The position numbers were made by a program, and so were the translations under genes. Below, piece after piece: positions 44,848 to 55,164 of a DNA stretch of 64,000 nucleotides. Source of the stretch: Saprospiraceae bacterium (GTDB lineage Bacteria > Bacteroidota > Bacteroidia > Chitinophagales > Saprospiraceae); NCBI GenBank assembly GCA_028280415.1, contig JANQLV010000002.1:78973-142972 (forward strand). Reading direction: 5' to 3'. Numbering within the stretch: the stretch's first letter is position 1; every line of letters begins with the position of its first letter. The notes beneath the pieces were generated by a model, which searched no databases, was not told the origin of the DNA, and was given only the letters and a program-made list of their open reading frames with translations.

Positions 44848-45990
44848 TTAATGATTGATGACTTTTTTGCCTTTAAAGATTACTTGTTTGATTTGATAGT
44901 CTTTATCTAAAATTACAAAATCTGCAAAAGCATCTTTTTTTAAATATCCGATTTGCGCAGACATACCGAGATAATCAGCCGGTATACTGGTAGCCATTCT
45001 AAAAGCATCGGCTTCGGGAATCTGCGCAAACCGGATACTGTTGCGAATCGCTTCCTGCATCGTAAGTGCCGCGCCAGCCAGATTATTCTCATCGTTTACA
45101 AAAACACCGTTTTGCCGCCGAATATTGGCACCATTGATTTCAAAATGATCTCCTTTAAAATCTACATAGACTGAATCTGTTACAAAAAACAATTTCCCCT
45201 TTTTTAAGCGATGGGCTATCCTCAATGAAGCAAAATCAACATGTTTCCCGTCAGCGATAATCCCGCCATACCATTCCGGATGATCCAGAAAAGCCCCTAC
45301 CAGTCCCGGCTCTCTGCTTTGAAAAGCAGACATCGCATTAAAAAGATGTGTCACTTTGGAAATTCCCTTTTCGTAAAATTGCATTGCTTCGACATAGCTG
45401 GCATTCGAATGCCCGGCAGATAAGCGAATACCGTTTTGACTCAGAATTGCCAGGTTCTCTTCGGAAAATAATTCCGGCGCAATGGTCATCAAAGCAATAA
45501 CCTCCCGACCTTTTTCAACAATTCGTTGCAAGGATACAGCATCGGGTTTTCGAAGATATTGTTGCAAATGCGCCCCCCTCTTTTCCGGGTTGAGAAACGG
45601 GCCTTCCAGGTGTATTCCTATTACTCCGGATAGCGGATCAGCCATTGCTTGCCTGACGGATTCAATTGCCGGAAATATTTTTTCAAACTCTGAAGAAACC
45701 AGGGTCGGAAGGAAAGAGGTTGTTCCATGTTTTCGGTAAGTTTCAGCAATTTTTAATAGCCCCTCTTGCGAATGGTCTTTTGTAAAAAAAATGCCTCCAC
45801 CTCCATTAACCTGAAGATCAATAAAGCCGGGTAAACAATAACAATCGCTAAAGTTTAATATTTCGACTTCATTAAAATTATCAAGTGTATCATAAAAGCC
45901 TATGATTTTATCATTTTCAAACAATAAATAAGGAGCTCTCAAATGATCGGTTCCAGTGAAAAATAAAGCATTGGCAATGGCTTTAATCAT
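44848..45990 (-). CDS. nagA: N-acetylglucosamine-6-phosphate deacetylase
   Basis: A 380-residue cytoplasmic enzyme that removes acetate from GlcNAc 6-phosphate, giving the substrate of NagB. Motifs: PGFIDLQVNGGGG (residues 54-66), the metal Glu129 in GIHLEGPFLNPEKRGAH, metal histidines in SAGHSNASY and THLFNAMSA, the substrate segment FQSREPGLVGAF, and the catalytic Asp in FFVTDSVY, where most homologues have VTDA. Length matches E. coli NagA (382). Its gene is convergent with the hydrolase gene and about 3 kb from the fused nagB gene. Confidence 0.93.
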   Translation of the reverse strand: MIKAIANALFFTGTDHLRAPYLLFENDKIIGFYDTLDNFNEVEILNFSDCYCLPGFIDLQVNGGGGIFFTKDHSQEGLLKIAETYRKHGTTSFLPTLVSSEFEKIFPAIESVRQAMADPLSGVIGIHLEGPFLNPEKRGAHLQQYLRKPDAVSLQRIVEKGREVIALMTIAPELFSEENLAILSQNGIRLSAGHSNASYVEAMQFYEKGISKVTHLFNAMSAFQSREPGLVGAFLDHPEWYGGIIADGKHVDFASLRIAHRLKKGKLFFVTDSVYVDFKGDHFEINGANIRRQNGVFVNDENNLAGAALTMQEAIRNSIRFAQIPEADAFRMATSIPADYLGMSAQIGYLKKDAFADFVILDKDYQIKQVIFKGKKVINH

Positions 45991-46462
45991 GTAATTGTTT
46001 TATCGAGAAAGATAAGGAAATGTTTGTTTTCCAAAGCATTTTATGCTGGAAGCCGCATATATAAAAAGGATTAAATAACTTGTAAAATGATGCAAAAGCC
46101 TCTGCTACAGGTCTGAAATCATTAACATAAATTTCACAGACACCATAAAAAAGCTTCTCTTTCAAGAGAAAACAGTAATAAACAAGAGCGTTCAAAACTA
46201 AAATTACCTATCATAATTAGGTCAAAATCAGCTTTTTAATCTCAAAATCTGTTTTTTGGGTATTTTTTATAACTATAAGTTTTCGTAAGTTTGCAATAAA
46301 TTAACATCAGTTAGCTTCCCAACTGAAAAAGAGCATTGTACCATTAAATAGGCCTTATTACCCCTAATCAGTTATAGTCTACGTGTTGGAACTTGAATGA
46401 AATAATGTGCATTCCAGGCTTGACGGAATGTGTATTTATACAGTTTTTCAAAAAAATAAAAA
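45991..46462. other. Intergenic region, promoter side of both nagA and the first CotH gene
   Basis: No gene is credible here. The only clear signal is the TAAGTTTG box at 46286-46293, listed separately, which would give the CotH gene a leader of about 165 nt. No hairpin of note was seen in that leader. Confidence 0.45.
46286..46293 (+). promoter_or_regulatory. Bacteroidota -7 promoter box for the first CotH gene
   Basis: TAAGTTTG matches TAnnTTTG. A TTTG at 46255-46258 could be the -33 box, but the spacing (27 bp) is longer than usual. Confidence 0.4.
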
Positions 46463-49400
46463 ATGAGAGCTACTTCTATTTTGGGCAGTCTATTATTATT
46501 ATTCATGGGCGTGAATGCTTATGGGCAGTTGTATATCAATGAAATAATGGCTTCCAATGGAAGTACAATAGCAGATGAAGCAGGAGAGTTTGATGATTGG
46601 ATAGAAATTTACAACGGAGGAACTCAGGATGTAAATCTGGCAGGATACTATTTTTCAGATGATCCGAACGATCTGCAAAAATGGCAAATCCCGGCTGATA
46701 ATCCAACACAAACAACCGTCCCTGCCAGTGGTTTCTTGCTTTTATGGGCAGATAATAATCCAGGACAAGGAGCCCATCACCTGGGTTTCAAACTCAGTTC
46801 TGCAGGCGAAGAAATTACGCTTAGCCATCCTGATGGAAGTAGTCTGATCAATCAGGTTTCTTTCGTTAATCAAACATTGGATATTTCTTATGGAAGATCA
46901 AGCGATGGAGGGAATGATTTTCAATTGTTTTCCGATCCAAGTCCGGGAGCATCAAATAATAATGGAGGAGGTGTACTAACTTTTCCGGTAGAACTTAGCA
47001 TCCCCGTAAACGGAGACCTGGAAGATGCCGAAGAGAATGAAGATGGAACGGTAGATGTCGAAGGTTTCGGTTTGAGATTAGGAGAAGATTTCAATGGAAG
47101 TACCACGGTTGGATTACGCTTTCAAATTGATTTACCCGCTGGTGCCATCATACAGAATGCCAATATCAAATTCAAGGCAGCTGGTGCCGATGATTCTGCC
47201 CCTGCCAACTGGACCATCAGGGCTCAGCTTGATAATAATGCCGCTCCTTTTTCTACTAATATCTTCAATGTAAGCCAAAGGCCCCTGACCAATGCTATTG
47301 TAAACTGGTCACCGGTAGCCTGGTCTTCCAATAATCCGGATATCGGCGTTGATGAAGATTTTTCTCCAAACCTTGCAAATCTTTTGCAGGAAGTAATTGA
47401 TCTTAATGGTTGGCAAGAAGGCAATTCAGTAGTCTTTATTATTTCAGGAACGGGTATGCGCAATTGCTTCGCCGGAGATGCAAGCAATAATAATATTTTT
47501 GCTCCGCTACTCTCTATCGAAGCGGGAATTCCCTATCCATCCGACCCAATTAGCAATGTCTTTATTAATGAAATTGCTGCAGCCGGTACTCTATACACCG
47601 ATGAAAACGAAGATCGGGAAGACTGGATAGAATTATACAATGCTAATAATTTCGATATAGACCTTAGCGGCCTTTATCTGACAGATAATTATAATGATCT
47701 CGATAAATCCAGGATTCCGGAAGGTGTTATTATTCCGGCCAATGGCTATTTAACGTTTTTTGCGGATCGGGATGAAGAAGATGGTCCCTTGCACACCAAC
47801 TTCAATTTACGAAGTAAGGGTGAAGAAGTGGCACTCGCTATGCAATTATCCAGTGGCTTGGTCATTCTGGATTCGATTAGTTTTGATGATGCCCCTTTTA
47901 TGTCTTCTTTTGGAAGGCAGACCGACGCAGCCAGCGAATGGATTCTTTTTGGCGCACCAACACCCAATGCTTCCAATAACGGAGCGGCTCTATACCTTCC
48001 ACCGCCTTCTGTCAGCTTGAGTAGCGGCATTTATCAAGGTGTACAAAATACAGAAATCACGCATAGTTTAAGTGATGTGGAGATACGTTATACAACGGAT
48101 GGAAACATTCCGGATAATGGTTCTCTCTTATACGATCAAAGTATTAATATTTTTAATACTCAAAATATCAGAGCAATTGCCTATAAAGCAGGATATGCCC
48201 CAAGTCAGGTCGAAAATGCTGCTTATGTCATCGATGAAGTCCCCAATATCCCAATTGTTTATCTGACTACCGCTCCTGCCAATTTTTTCGATGATGAGAT
48301 CGGTATTTATGTAGATGGTACAAATGGGATACAGGCTTTTTGCGCTCCTTATCCGGTTAACTGGGCTCAGGATTGGGAAAGGCCGGTTAATGTAAAAATG
48401 TTCTTACCGAGTGGTGAGGAAGTTTTTGATGTCAATGCCGGTGCAAAAATCACCGGTGTATGTTCACGAAATAATGCCATGAAAAGCCTGGCTATTTCTC
48501 TGCGGGAAAAGAATTATGGAAACGGGGAGCTCGGGTACAGGCTTTTCGATGATCGCGACCACGATAATTACCTGCGATTCAAACTCCGAAACAGCGGTCA
48601 GGATTACAGTCGAATGGGATACCGTGATATGGTCAATCAAGCTTTGGTAGCTGATAAACTGGATATCGAATATCAAGCTGGCCGACCTGTACTGGTTTTT
48701 CTCAATGGAGAATTTTGGGGCATTCACAATATCCGCGAAAAATACACCGGAGAGTTTTTTGAAGATAACTACGGTATTGATGAAGATGATATTGATATTA
48801 TCAAAAGCCCCGGACTTCCCTGGGCAGAAGTCAAGCAAGGCTCAGTGGATAGCTTCAATATGGTCTTCAACTTCGTTGAGAATAATTCTCTTGTAGACGA
48901 TACTAATTTTGAATATTTCCAATCCAATGTAGATGTAAATGCTTTTCTAAGCTACTGGATTTATATGACTTACCTTGGCAATTACGATTGGCCCGCTAAC
49001 AATCTGACTGTATGGCGGGAACAAAAAGCCGGAGCAAAATGGCGCTATTGCATTGCAGATACGGATGGTAGTACAAACAACCTGCTCTCCGATCGCTCCC
49101 TTCCGGAATTTAATACTTTGGATTCTATTATGGTTGCAGACAGTGAAAACTGGCCCAACCACAGCAATAGTACCTTATTTCTCAGAAGACTGGTGGAAAG
49201 AGAAGACTACCGATCAGAATTCATTCAACGCGCCTGTAGTTTTATTGGTTTGATTTATTCTCCCGAAAGAGCCCATCATTTTGCGGATAGTATAAAAACG
49301 CTTTACCTTCCCAATGTTCAGCGACATCTGGACAAATGGGGTGGCGATCTTGGAGCAATGGGCGGTGTAGATATTGCTACCTGGGAATCATGGATTGATG

Positions 49401-50266
49401 CTTATAAAGACTTTTACACGGAGCGGCCGGATTTCTTCCGTCAGCATCTGAAAAACTTTTTCGAACTGGATGATACATATAATCTAACTTTTGTTTTTGA
49501 TGAAAACACCCCAGGAAGCGTAGTCGTAAATCGCAATGAAATGGAGATGCCTTTTAATTTTTCCAATCTTTATTTTAAAAATACTCCCTTGCGGGTAAAA
49601 GCAATTCCCAAACCAGGGGCTAGCTTTTCACATTGGCTGGAAACCGGAGAAACCAATCCCGAAATCGATTTTGTCGGAACTACAGATGGTACTTTGACCC
49701 CCATCTTCATTTGTACCGAAGGAACACCCGGAACGGCCTGCGATGATGGGGATGAGTGTACCGTAAATGATATGATCGATGAAGACTGTGTTTGCCGGGG
49801 AGTCATCGAAGATAACAATATGGATGGTGAAATCAACGAACTCGATTGCGACTGCCTGAATGGCGCTCCCGGAACGGCCTGCGACGATGGGGACGAGTGT
49901 ACCGTAAATGATGTTATTGATGAAGATTGCAACTGTGTTGGAGTCATTGAGGATAATAATATGGATGGCGAAATCAATGAACTCGATTGCGACTTTCTTG
50001 ATTCTGTTGATCCGGAACTTGAAGATACCGAGCTGATGATATTTCCAAATCCGGTACGAAATCATTTGACAATTCGTCTGGAAAATAAAACTATTGAAAG
50101 TATCGATATTTTCAATAGTTCAGGGATACTTATGGATCAACGCTCAATGATCTACAACAGCGAGCTGGTATATCCTGGAAAAACTTTACCACCGGGCATC
50201 TATTTCATACGACTAAAGACTACTACTGCACAATATTATTTTGGCAATTTTTCTGTAGTTCAATAA
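46463..50266 (+). CDS. CotH-kinase T9SS protein with two lamin-tail domains
   Basis: A 1267-residue secreted protein with a signal peptide at 1-22. In order: lamin-tail domain (about 23-165, LYINEIMASNGSTIADEAGE), a DNRLRE-like beta-sandwich (175-355), a second lamin-tail domain (365-500), a chitobiase C-terminal-like domain (515-590, IRYTTDGNIPDNGSLLYDQS), and a CotH kinase-like domain (about 596-1006). The kinase-like part has MKSLAISLREKNYG, NGEFWGIHNIREKY and a DTD where homologues have DxD (CIADTDGS). Two calcium-binding-like repeats (1088-1182) and a T9SS tail (IFPNPVRNHLTIRL) close it. CotH proteins phosphorylate coat proteins in Bacillus; the role here is unknown. The next gene is a paralogue. 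Confidence 0.9.
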   Translation: MRATSILGSLLLLFMGVNAYGQLYINEIMASNGSTIADEAGEFDDWIEIYNGGTQDVNLAGYYFSDDPNDLQKWQIPADNPTQTTVPASGFLLLWADNNPGQGAHHLGFKLSSAGEEITLSHPDGSSLINQVSFVNQTLDISYGRSSDGGNDFQLFSDPSPGASNNNGGGVLTFPVELSIPVNGDLEDAEENEDGTVDVEGFGLRLGEDFNGSTTVGLRFQIDLPAGAIIQNANIKFKAAGADDSAPANWTIRAQLDNNAAPFSTNIFNVSQRPLTNAIVNWSPVAWSSNNPDIGVDEDFSPNLANLLQEVIDLNGWQEGNSVVFIISGTGMRNCFAGDASNNNIFAPLLSIEAGIPYPSDPISNVFINEIAAAGTLYTDENEDREDWIELYNANNFDIDLSGLYLTDNYNDLDKSRIPEGVIIPANGYLTFFADRDEEDGPLHTNFNLRSKGEEVALAMQLSSGLVILDSISFDDAPFMSSFGRQTDAASEWILFGAPTPNASNNGAALYLPPPSVSLSSGIYQGVQNTEITHSLSDVEIRYTTDGNIPDNGSLLYDQSINIFNTQNIRAIAYKAGYAPSQVENAAYVIDEVPNIPIVYLTTAPANFFDDEIGIYVDGTNGIQAFCAPYPVNWAQDWERPVNVKMFLPSGEEVFDVNAGAKITGVCSRNNAMKSLAISLREKNYGNGELGYRLFDDRDHDNYLRFKLRNSGQDYSRMGYRDMVNQALVADKLDIEYQAGRPVLVFLNGEFWGIHNIREKYTGEFFEDNYGIDEDDIDIIKSPGLPWAEVKQGSVDSFNMVFNFVENNSLVDDTNFEYFQSNVDVNAFLSYWIYMTYLGNYDWPANNLTVWREQKAGAKWRYCIADTDGSTNNLLSDRSLPEFNTLDSIMVADSENWPNHSNSTLFLRRLVEREDYRSEFIQRACSFIGLIYSPERAHHFADSIKTLYLPNVQRHLDKWGGDLGAMGGVDIATWESWIDAYKDFYTERPDFFRQHLKNFFELDDTYNLTFVFDENTPGSVVVNRNEMEMPFNFSNLYFKNTPLRVKAIPKPGASFSHWLETGETNPEIDFVGTTDGTLTPIFICTEGTPGTACDDGDECTVNDMIDEDCVCRGVIEDNNMDGEINELDCDCLNGAPGTACDDGDECTVNDVIDEDCNCVGVIEDNNMDGEINELDCDFLDSVDPELEDTELMIFPNPVRNHLTIRLENKTIESIDIFNSSGILMDQRSMIYNSELVYPGKTLPPGIYFIRLKTTTAQYYFGNFSVVQ
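49731..50000 (+). repeat. Tandem 141-bp coding repeat (Asp-rich, TSP3-like)
   Basis: Two copies start at 49731 and 49872 and encode GTACDDGDECTVNDxIDEDC followed by DNNMDGEINELDCD. The spacing is 47 codons and the copies differ mainly at third positions and in one short variable stretch. The acidic DNNMDGEINE loop resembles thrombospondin type 3 or dockerin calcium sites. Confidence 0.85.
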
Positions 50267-50704
50267 CTTAAGGGATATCAAACCGCAGATAGGTTTATAG
50301 CGCATTTAAAATCCGTTTTTGACGATAAAAAAATATTTACGGCCCAAAGGATAAAATTGTATATACACTCTTGAAATGGTTTTTAGAAAATGTTTCTTTT
50401 TATAGCAATTAGAAAACTTCAAATCAGTTCATGAATTAAACAGATAAATAGTATCTTTAAGTAGCATTATGGGTGAAGCCGGGGCCAAGGCCTCTTTTTA
50501 TCTTTCAGCAATTTTGCCGAACCCAGGTTCTAATAGTCGAAAAGTTTCCCGCTTTTCCAATCACAATCATCCTCAATTTCCAGTAGTAAGCTGCTGGAAT
50601 AAATGATAATACTGTTCCACAAGTATATTTCTTTGTAAAGCCCGATTTGCAAAGGTTGAGCCCTATTTTCTAATCCTTAAAATAATACATAACTCTACGC
50701 ACTC
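50267..50704. other. Intergenic region between the CotH paralogues
   Basis: No gene was seen. A hairpin (TTCCAGTAG at 50578-50586 with CTGCTGGAA at 50591-50599, one mismatch that pairs as G-U in RNA) lies about 105 bp before the second CotH start. GGCCAAGGCC followed by TCTTTTT at about 50482-50498 is a weak terminator candidate for the first CotH gene. No exact TAnnTTTG box was found. Confidence 0.4.
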
Positions 50705-53700
50705 ATGAAAAATCAATTGACAAAACTATTTTACACGCTGAGTCTTCTGCTAATCAGTATCGGCATAGGTCATGGTCAGCTATACATCAATGAGTTTATG
50801 GCTTCGAATGGCAGTAGTATTACGGATGAATCTGGTGATAACGAAGACTGGATTGAGATTTATAATGAAGGTACAAGTGATGTTGATCTCGCAGGATATT
50901 ATATGTCCGATGATCCTTCCGAGCCAACACTTTGGCAGATAGAATCCGGTAATCCGGCTCTGACTACCGTTCCGGCTGGTGGTTTTCTAATCCTCTGGGC
51001 AGATAAAGATACAGATGATGGTAGCAATCACCTGGACTTCAAACTGGGTGCAAGTGGTGAAGACATCCTGCTGCTTGCACCGGATGGTGTAACAATTATC
51101 GATCAAATCAGCTTCTTGCAACAGGTTGAAGACGTTTCTTTTGGAAGAATTGGAGATGGAGCCAATGATTTTGATTTTTTTGCTACACCTACTCCCGGAG
51201 CCAGCAATGATACGCCTCCCGGAGCACCACAAGTTGCCAATCCTGTAGCCTCCATCAGCGGAGGTTTCCACTCCGGTACGCTCAACGTAGAGCTTAGTAC
51301 TTCTACACCCGATGCCGTTATTTATTATACAACGGATGGTAGCCGACCCGATGAAAATGACATGGAATACGATGCTCCTTTGCTTATCAGTGATCATACA
51401 CCGCTTCGGTTTCGCGCCTTTCTGGCTCCTTTAATCCCGAGTGAAATAAAAACTGAAACTTACCTGATCAATGTTAATCATAGTTTTCCGGTTGTAGCCT
51501 ACACCGCTGATCCGGAAGAAATGTTTGATCCTGCAACTGGAATGTATTCCAACTTTGAAGAAGATATTGAAATCAATGTCAATGCAGAGATGTACGAACC
51601 AGATGGTTCACTTGCTTTTAATCAAAGATTTGAATCGGAGATCAACGGGACCGGTTCAGCTTCGGCTGATCAGAAATCACTGGCTCTAAAAGCAAAGTCA
51701 AGTCTGGGAAGCGCTACTATTGATTATCCGGTCTTTCCCATTTCAGAACAAGATGAGTACAGAAGCTTGATTCTTAGAAATTCCGGCCAGGATAATAATA
51801 TTACTATGTTTAGAGATGTGATGGCTTCGAGCCTGGTCCTGGATATTTCAGATGTAAATACAGATAAACCGCAGATCAGCACACCGGAAATTTTCGGGCA
51901 AAATTATCGCCCGGGAATCACCTATATCAATGGAGAGTATTGGGGGATTATGAATATTCGCGAACGAACCGATAAGCGTTATATCAGAGCGCGTTTCGGA
52001 CTGGATGATGATGAAATCGATTTTCTTGAAAACGATAGTGAAGTGCGCGAAGGTGATCTGGAAGCCTGGGAGGAGTTAACCGACTTTTTGGAGAATAACG
52101 ATTTGGATAATCAGGGGAATTTTCAATTCGTTGATGATCGCATCGATTTGAGTCATTATATTGATTATCTGGCTTTTAATATCTATATCGATAATTCCGA
52201 CTGGCCCGGCAACAATATACGCAGGTACAGAGAAAGAGTAGCGGATGCTCAATGGCGCTGGTTAACCTATGACCTTGACTTTTCCTTCGGGCTTTTCGTA
52301 CAGGGGCAAGCCTGGAACTCTGGTTTCAACGATGCCAATTCACTGGAACGACTACTTAGCCTTAACGGTTTTGGCTGGCCCAATCCCGATTATGCTACTT
52401 TACTGTTTAGAAAGTTGATGGAAAATCCAAACTTCAGAACGCGCTTTGTCAATCGAACAGCAGATCAACTCAATCTTCTTTTCAATGATGACCGGGTTAT
52501 TAATCGCATTGATGAATTTCAGGCCATATACAGCCCGGAGATTGAACAGCATATTGATCGATGGACCGGATTTTTGGCCTGGGAAGACAAGATCCAGATC
52601 ATGCGAAACTTTGCTAGTGGAAGAGCAGATAATGTAAGAGATCATTTCATTTCTGAAATTGACGATATTGATGGGCTAGCGGATGTAACGGTCAATCTCA
52701 ACAGCGCAGAAAATGGAACCGTAGAATGGAATACCGTTTCGGTACATGATCAAAATGCGCCTTTTAGTGGTATCTATTTTACCGGTGTAGATATTCCGGT
52801 CAATGCATTTCCGAACCGGGGTTATATCCTCGAAAGCTGGTCAGGAGATTTAAGTGGGAATAATCCTTCCGAGGTTATTAACCTCTCCAGTGATGTTAGT
52901 ATCACAGCTAATTTTACTTTGGGTTCTGCCTCCGAAGCCGATATTGTAATTAACGAAATCAACTATAATTCTCCGGATGATCTGGATTCTGATGATTGGG
53001 TGGAATTGTACAATCCCAATAATTTTTCAGTGGATATCTCAGGCTGGTATTTTGAAGACGAAAGCGGACGATTTTTTGGATTACCGGCCAATACCCTAAT
53101 CCCGGCCGGCGCTTATCTGGTTTTAGCGGAAACAGCCGATAAGTTTTCAGCTGTCTATCCTCAAGTGAGCAACTTCATTGGAGATTTTGGAAGAGATCCC
53201 CAAGGTTTTGGTCTGAGTGGTGGAGGTGAAATGATCACTTTAAAAAATGCAAACGGGACACTCATTGATATGGTCGAGTACGATGACAAATCTCCCTGGC
53301 CCGAAGCGGCTGATGGAGATGGTCCTACACTACAATTGATTGCTCCTGATCTCGATAATACCCTGGCTTCCAGTTGGGAAGCTATCCCGGCTACACCCGG
53401 CGCCCTCAATGGCTCCAGTAGCGGACAAAGTCAGGTTATTAATTTTGCAGCTATTCCGGATCAGTTGACCACTAATTCTCCCTTCCAGATCAGTGCTTCA
53501 GCAACATCTGGTTTGCCCGTGAGTTTCACTATTATCTCCGGTCCTGCAACCATCAGTGGTAACACCATTAGCCTCACCGGCGTGCCCGGTACCGTAAGTG
53601 TACAAGCCAGCCAGGCTGGAAATGCAAACTGGAACCCTGCTCCAAATGTAATCAGAACCTTCAATGTAACGACACCTCCGATCGTCGGTGGAGATTATTG

Positions 53701-55156
53701 CGATGCACAAGGCGATCAACCCTGGTTAGAGTGGATTGCCGGAGTTAATATCAACACTTTAAACAATGAATCCGGGAAAAGTCAGTACTCCGACTTTACC
53801 AATCTCAGTACGCAGCTGAATACCGGAGTTAGTTATAATATCAATCTTACCGCCGGTTTTAGCTGGACCACTTATCCTGAATATTTCAAGGTCTGGATTG
53901 ATTATAATCAAAACGGAATTTTTGAAGAGCCTGCTGAATTAGCTTTTTCCGGAATACTTAGCGGTATTCCCAATGGTACTTCAACTGGTGTACTAAGCGG
54001 AACGATCAATATTCCGGCAAATGCTGTTGCCGGTAATACGAGAATGCGGGTAGCCATGCAGAGAGAAACGGCTCCTCCTGCCTGCGGCAGCTTTTTGATA
54101 GGAGAAGTTGAAGACTATAGTATCATCATTGGTGATGGTGGAGGTGGACCCACGCAAATTACTTTGCAGAATTGTCCGGAAAGCTTTACCATAATAACAC
54201 CGCCGGGAGAAGATGGAACTTTTGTTTCCTGGGATGTACCAGAAGGAAGTACCACTTGTCCTTCGGGAGGCCTGGAGATTGAGCAAATCGGCGGAGCTCC
54301 TAATGGTTCATTCTTCAACGAAGGAACTTATCAAATCGTTTATGCCGCAAGTGATGCCTGTAATAATGGCGAATCCTGTGTTTTTAGTTTTACCGTAGTC
54401 GCAGGTGGAATCAGTAATGACTATTGCGAATCAAGTTCAGATTTCCCCTGGCATGAATGGATAGCTGGCGTGCAACTAAATACCATCAATAATAATTCAG
54501 CTAAATCAGTTTATTCAGATTTTACCAATATTAATACCAGCCTTGATGCAGGTTCTGATTATCCATTGACTTTAACCACCGCTTATAGCTGGTTTACTTA
54601 TGATGAATATTGGAACGTATGGATCGATTATAATCAAAACGGAATTTTCGAAGAGCCTGCCGAACTGGCTTATTCTGGGGTATTAAATGCTCCGCCCAAT
54701 GGAACTGAAAGTGCAACACTAAACGGTTCCATTAGCGTTCCCCTCAGTGCTTTCTCCGGTACGACGAGAATGCGGGTATCTATGAAGAGAGCAGCAGCAG
54801 CCAATCCTTGCGAGACCTTGCCTTTTGGAGAAGTAGAGGATTATACTATCAATATCGTCAATAGTATTAATGCTGGAGGCCAGTCTGGACCGGGCTCAGC
54901 AGACTCTATGTTTAAGATTTTCCCCAATCCAAGCTCCAGCGAGGTGAATCTGATTTTGAAAGAAGAACGTGAAGTCAAACTAATTGAAATTTTTGAAGTC
55001 ACTGGCCAGAGGATTAAATTCTTTGAGGTGATTCCCGGACAGCGCTTCTATTCAATGAATGTGCGACAGTGGCGGGAAGGTATTTATTTTGTACAGATTC
55101 AATTAGAAAATGGACAAAGGCTAAGTCAACGACTTTCGGTTCACGGAAACTATTAA
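50705..55156 (+). CDS. CotH-kinase T9SS protein with lamin-tail, HYR and GEVED domains
   Basis: A 1483-residue secreted paralogue of the preceding gene. Signal peptide 1-24, lamin-tail domain (25-165, LYINEFMASNGSSITDESGD), chitobiase C-terminal-like domain (about 177-258, VIYYTTDGSRPDENDMEYD), CotH kinase-like domain (262-658) with DQKSLALKAKSS, NGEYWGIMNIRERT and the metal DxD in WRWLTYDLDFSFG, a bacterial-repeat domain (659-738), a second lamin-tail domain (749-900), an Ig-like domain (909-988), two GEVED domains (997-1141 and 1238-1385, each with VWIDYNQNGIFEEPAEL) around an HYR domain, and a T9SS tail (FKIFPNPSSSEVNLIL). Its DxD is more canonical than that of the first CotH. It is probably a surface enzyme or adhesin. 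Confidence 0.9.
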   Translation: MKNQLTKLFYTLSLLLISIGIGHGQLYINEFMASNGSSITDESGDNEDWIEIYNEGTSDVDLAGYYMSDDPSEPTLWQIESGNPALTTVPAGGFLILWADKDTDDGSNHLDFKLGASGEDILLLAPDGVTIIDQISFLQQVEDVSFGRIGDGANDFDFFATPTPGASNDTPPGAPQVANPVASISGGFHSGTLNVELSTSTPDAVIYYTTDGSRPDENDMEYDAPLLISDHTPLRFRAFLAPLIPSEIKTETYLINVNHSFPVVAYTADPEEMFDPATGMYSNFEEDIEINVNAEMYEPDGSLAFNQRFESEINGTGSASADQKSLALKAKSSLGSATIDYPVFPISEQDEYRSLILRNSGQDNNITMFRDVMASSLVLDISDVNTDKPQISTPEIFGQNYRPGITYINGEYWGIMNIRERTDKRYIRARFGLDDDEIDFLENDSEVREGDLEAWEELTDFLENNDLDNQGNFQFVDDRIDLSHYIDYLAFNIYIDNSDWPGNNIRRYRERVADAQWRWLTYDLDFSFGLFVQGQAWNSGFNDANSLERLLSLNGFGWPNPDYATLLFRKLMENPNFRTRFVNRTADQLNLLFNDDRVINRIDEFQAIYSPEIEQHIDRWTGFLAWEDKIQIMRNFASGRADNVRDHFISEIDDIDGLADVTVNLNSAENGTVEWNTVSVHDQNAPFSGIYFTGVDIPVNAFPNRGYILESWSGDLSGNNPSEVINLSSDVSITANFTLGSASEADIVINEINYNSPDDLDSDDWVELYNPNNFSVDISGWYFEDESGRFFGLPANTLIPAGAYLVLAETADKFSAVYPQVSNFIGDFGRDPQGFGLSGGGEMITLKNANGTLIDMVEYDDKSPWPEAADGDGPTLQLIAPDLDNTLASSWEAIPATPGALNGSSSGQSQVINFAAIPDQLTTNSPFQISASATSGLPVSFTIISGPATISGNTISLTGVPGTVSVQASQAGNANWNPAPNVIRTFNVTTPPIVGGDYCDAQGDQPWLEWIAGVNINTLNNESGKSQYSDFTNLSTQLNTGVSYNINLTAGFSWTTYPEYFKVWIDYNQNGIFEEPAELAFSGILSGIPNGTSTGVLSGTINIPANAVAGNTRMRVAMQRETAPPACGSFLIGEVEDYSIIIGDGGGGPTQITLQNCPESFTIITPPGEDGTFVSWDVPEGSTTCPSGGLEIEQIGGAPNGSFFNEGTYQIVYAASDACNNGESCVFSFTVVAGGISNDYCESSSDFPWHEWIAGVQLNTINNNSAKSVYSDFTNINTSLDAGSDYPLTLTTAYSWFTYDEYWNVWIDYNQNGIFEEPAELAYSGVLNAPPNGTESATLNGSISVPLSAFSGTTRMRVSMKRAAAANPCETLPFGEVEDYTINIVNSINAGGQSGPGSADSMFKIFPNPSSSEVNLILKEEREVKLIEIFEVTGQRIKFFEVIPGQRFYSMNVRQWREGIYFVQIQLENGQRLSQRLSVHGNY

Positions 55157-55164
55157 AATTCCTT

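Noticed and set aside
45983..46195. A 70-codon minus-strand frame overlapping the nagA start
   Set aside because: It overlaps the start of a clear gene and has no plausible signal or domain.
49570..50065. Two overlapping minus-strand frames (135 and 145 codons) opposite the Asp-rich repeats
   Set aside because: They are antisense to the repeat region, and their internal repetition only mirrors the 141-bp duplication.
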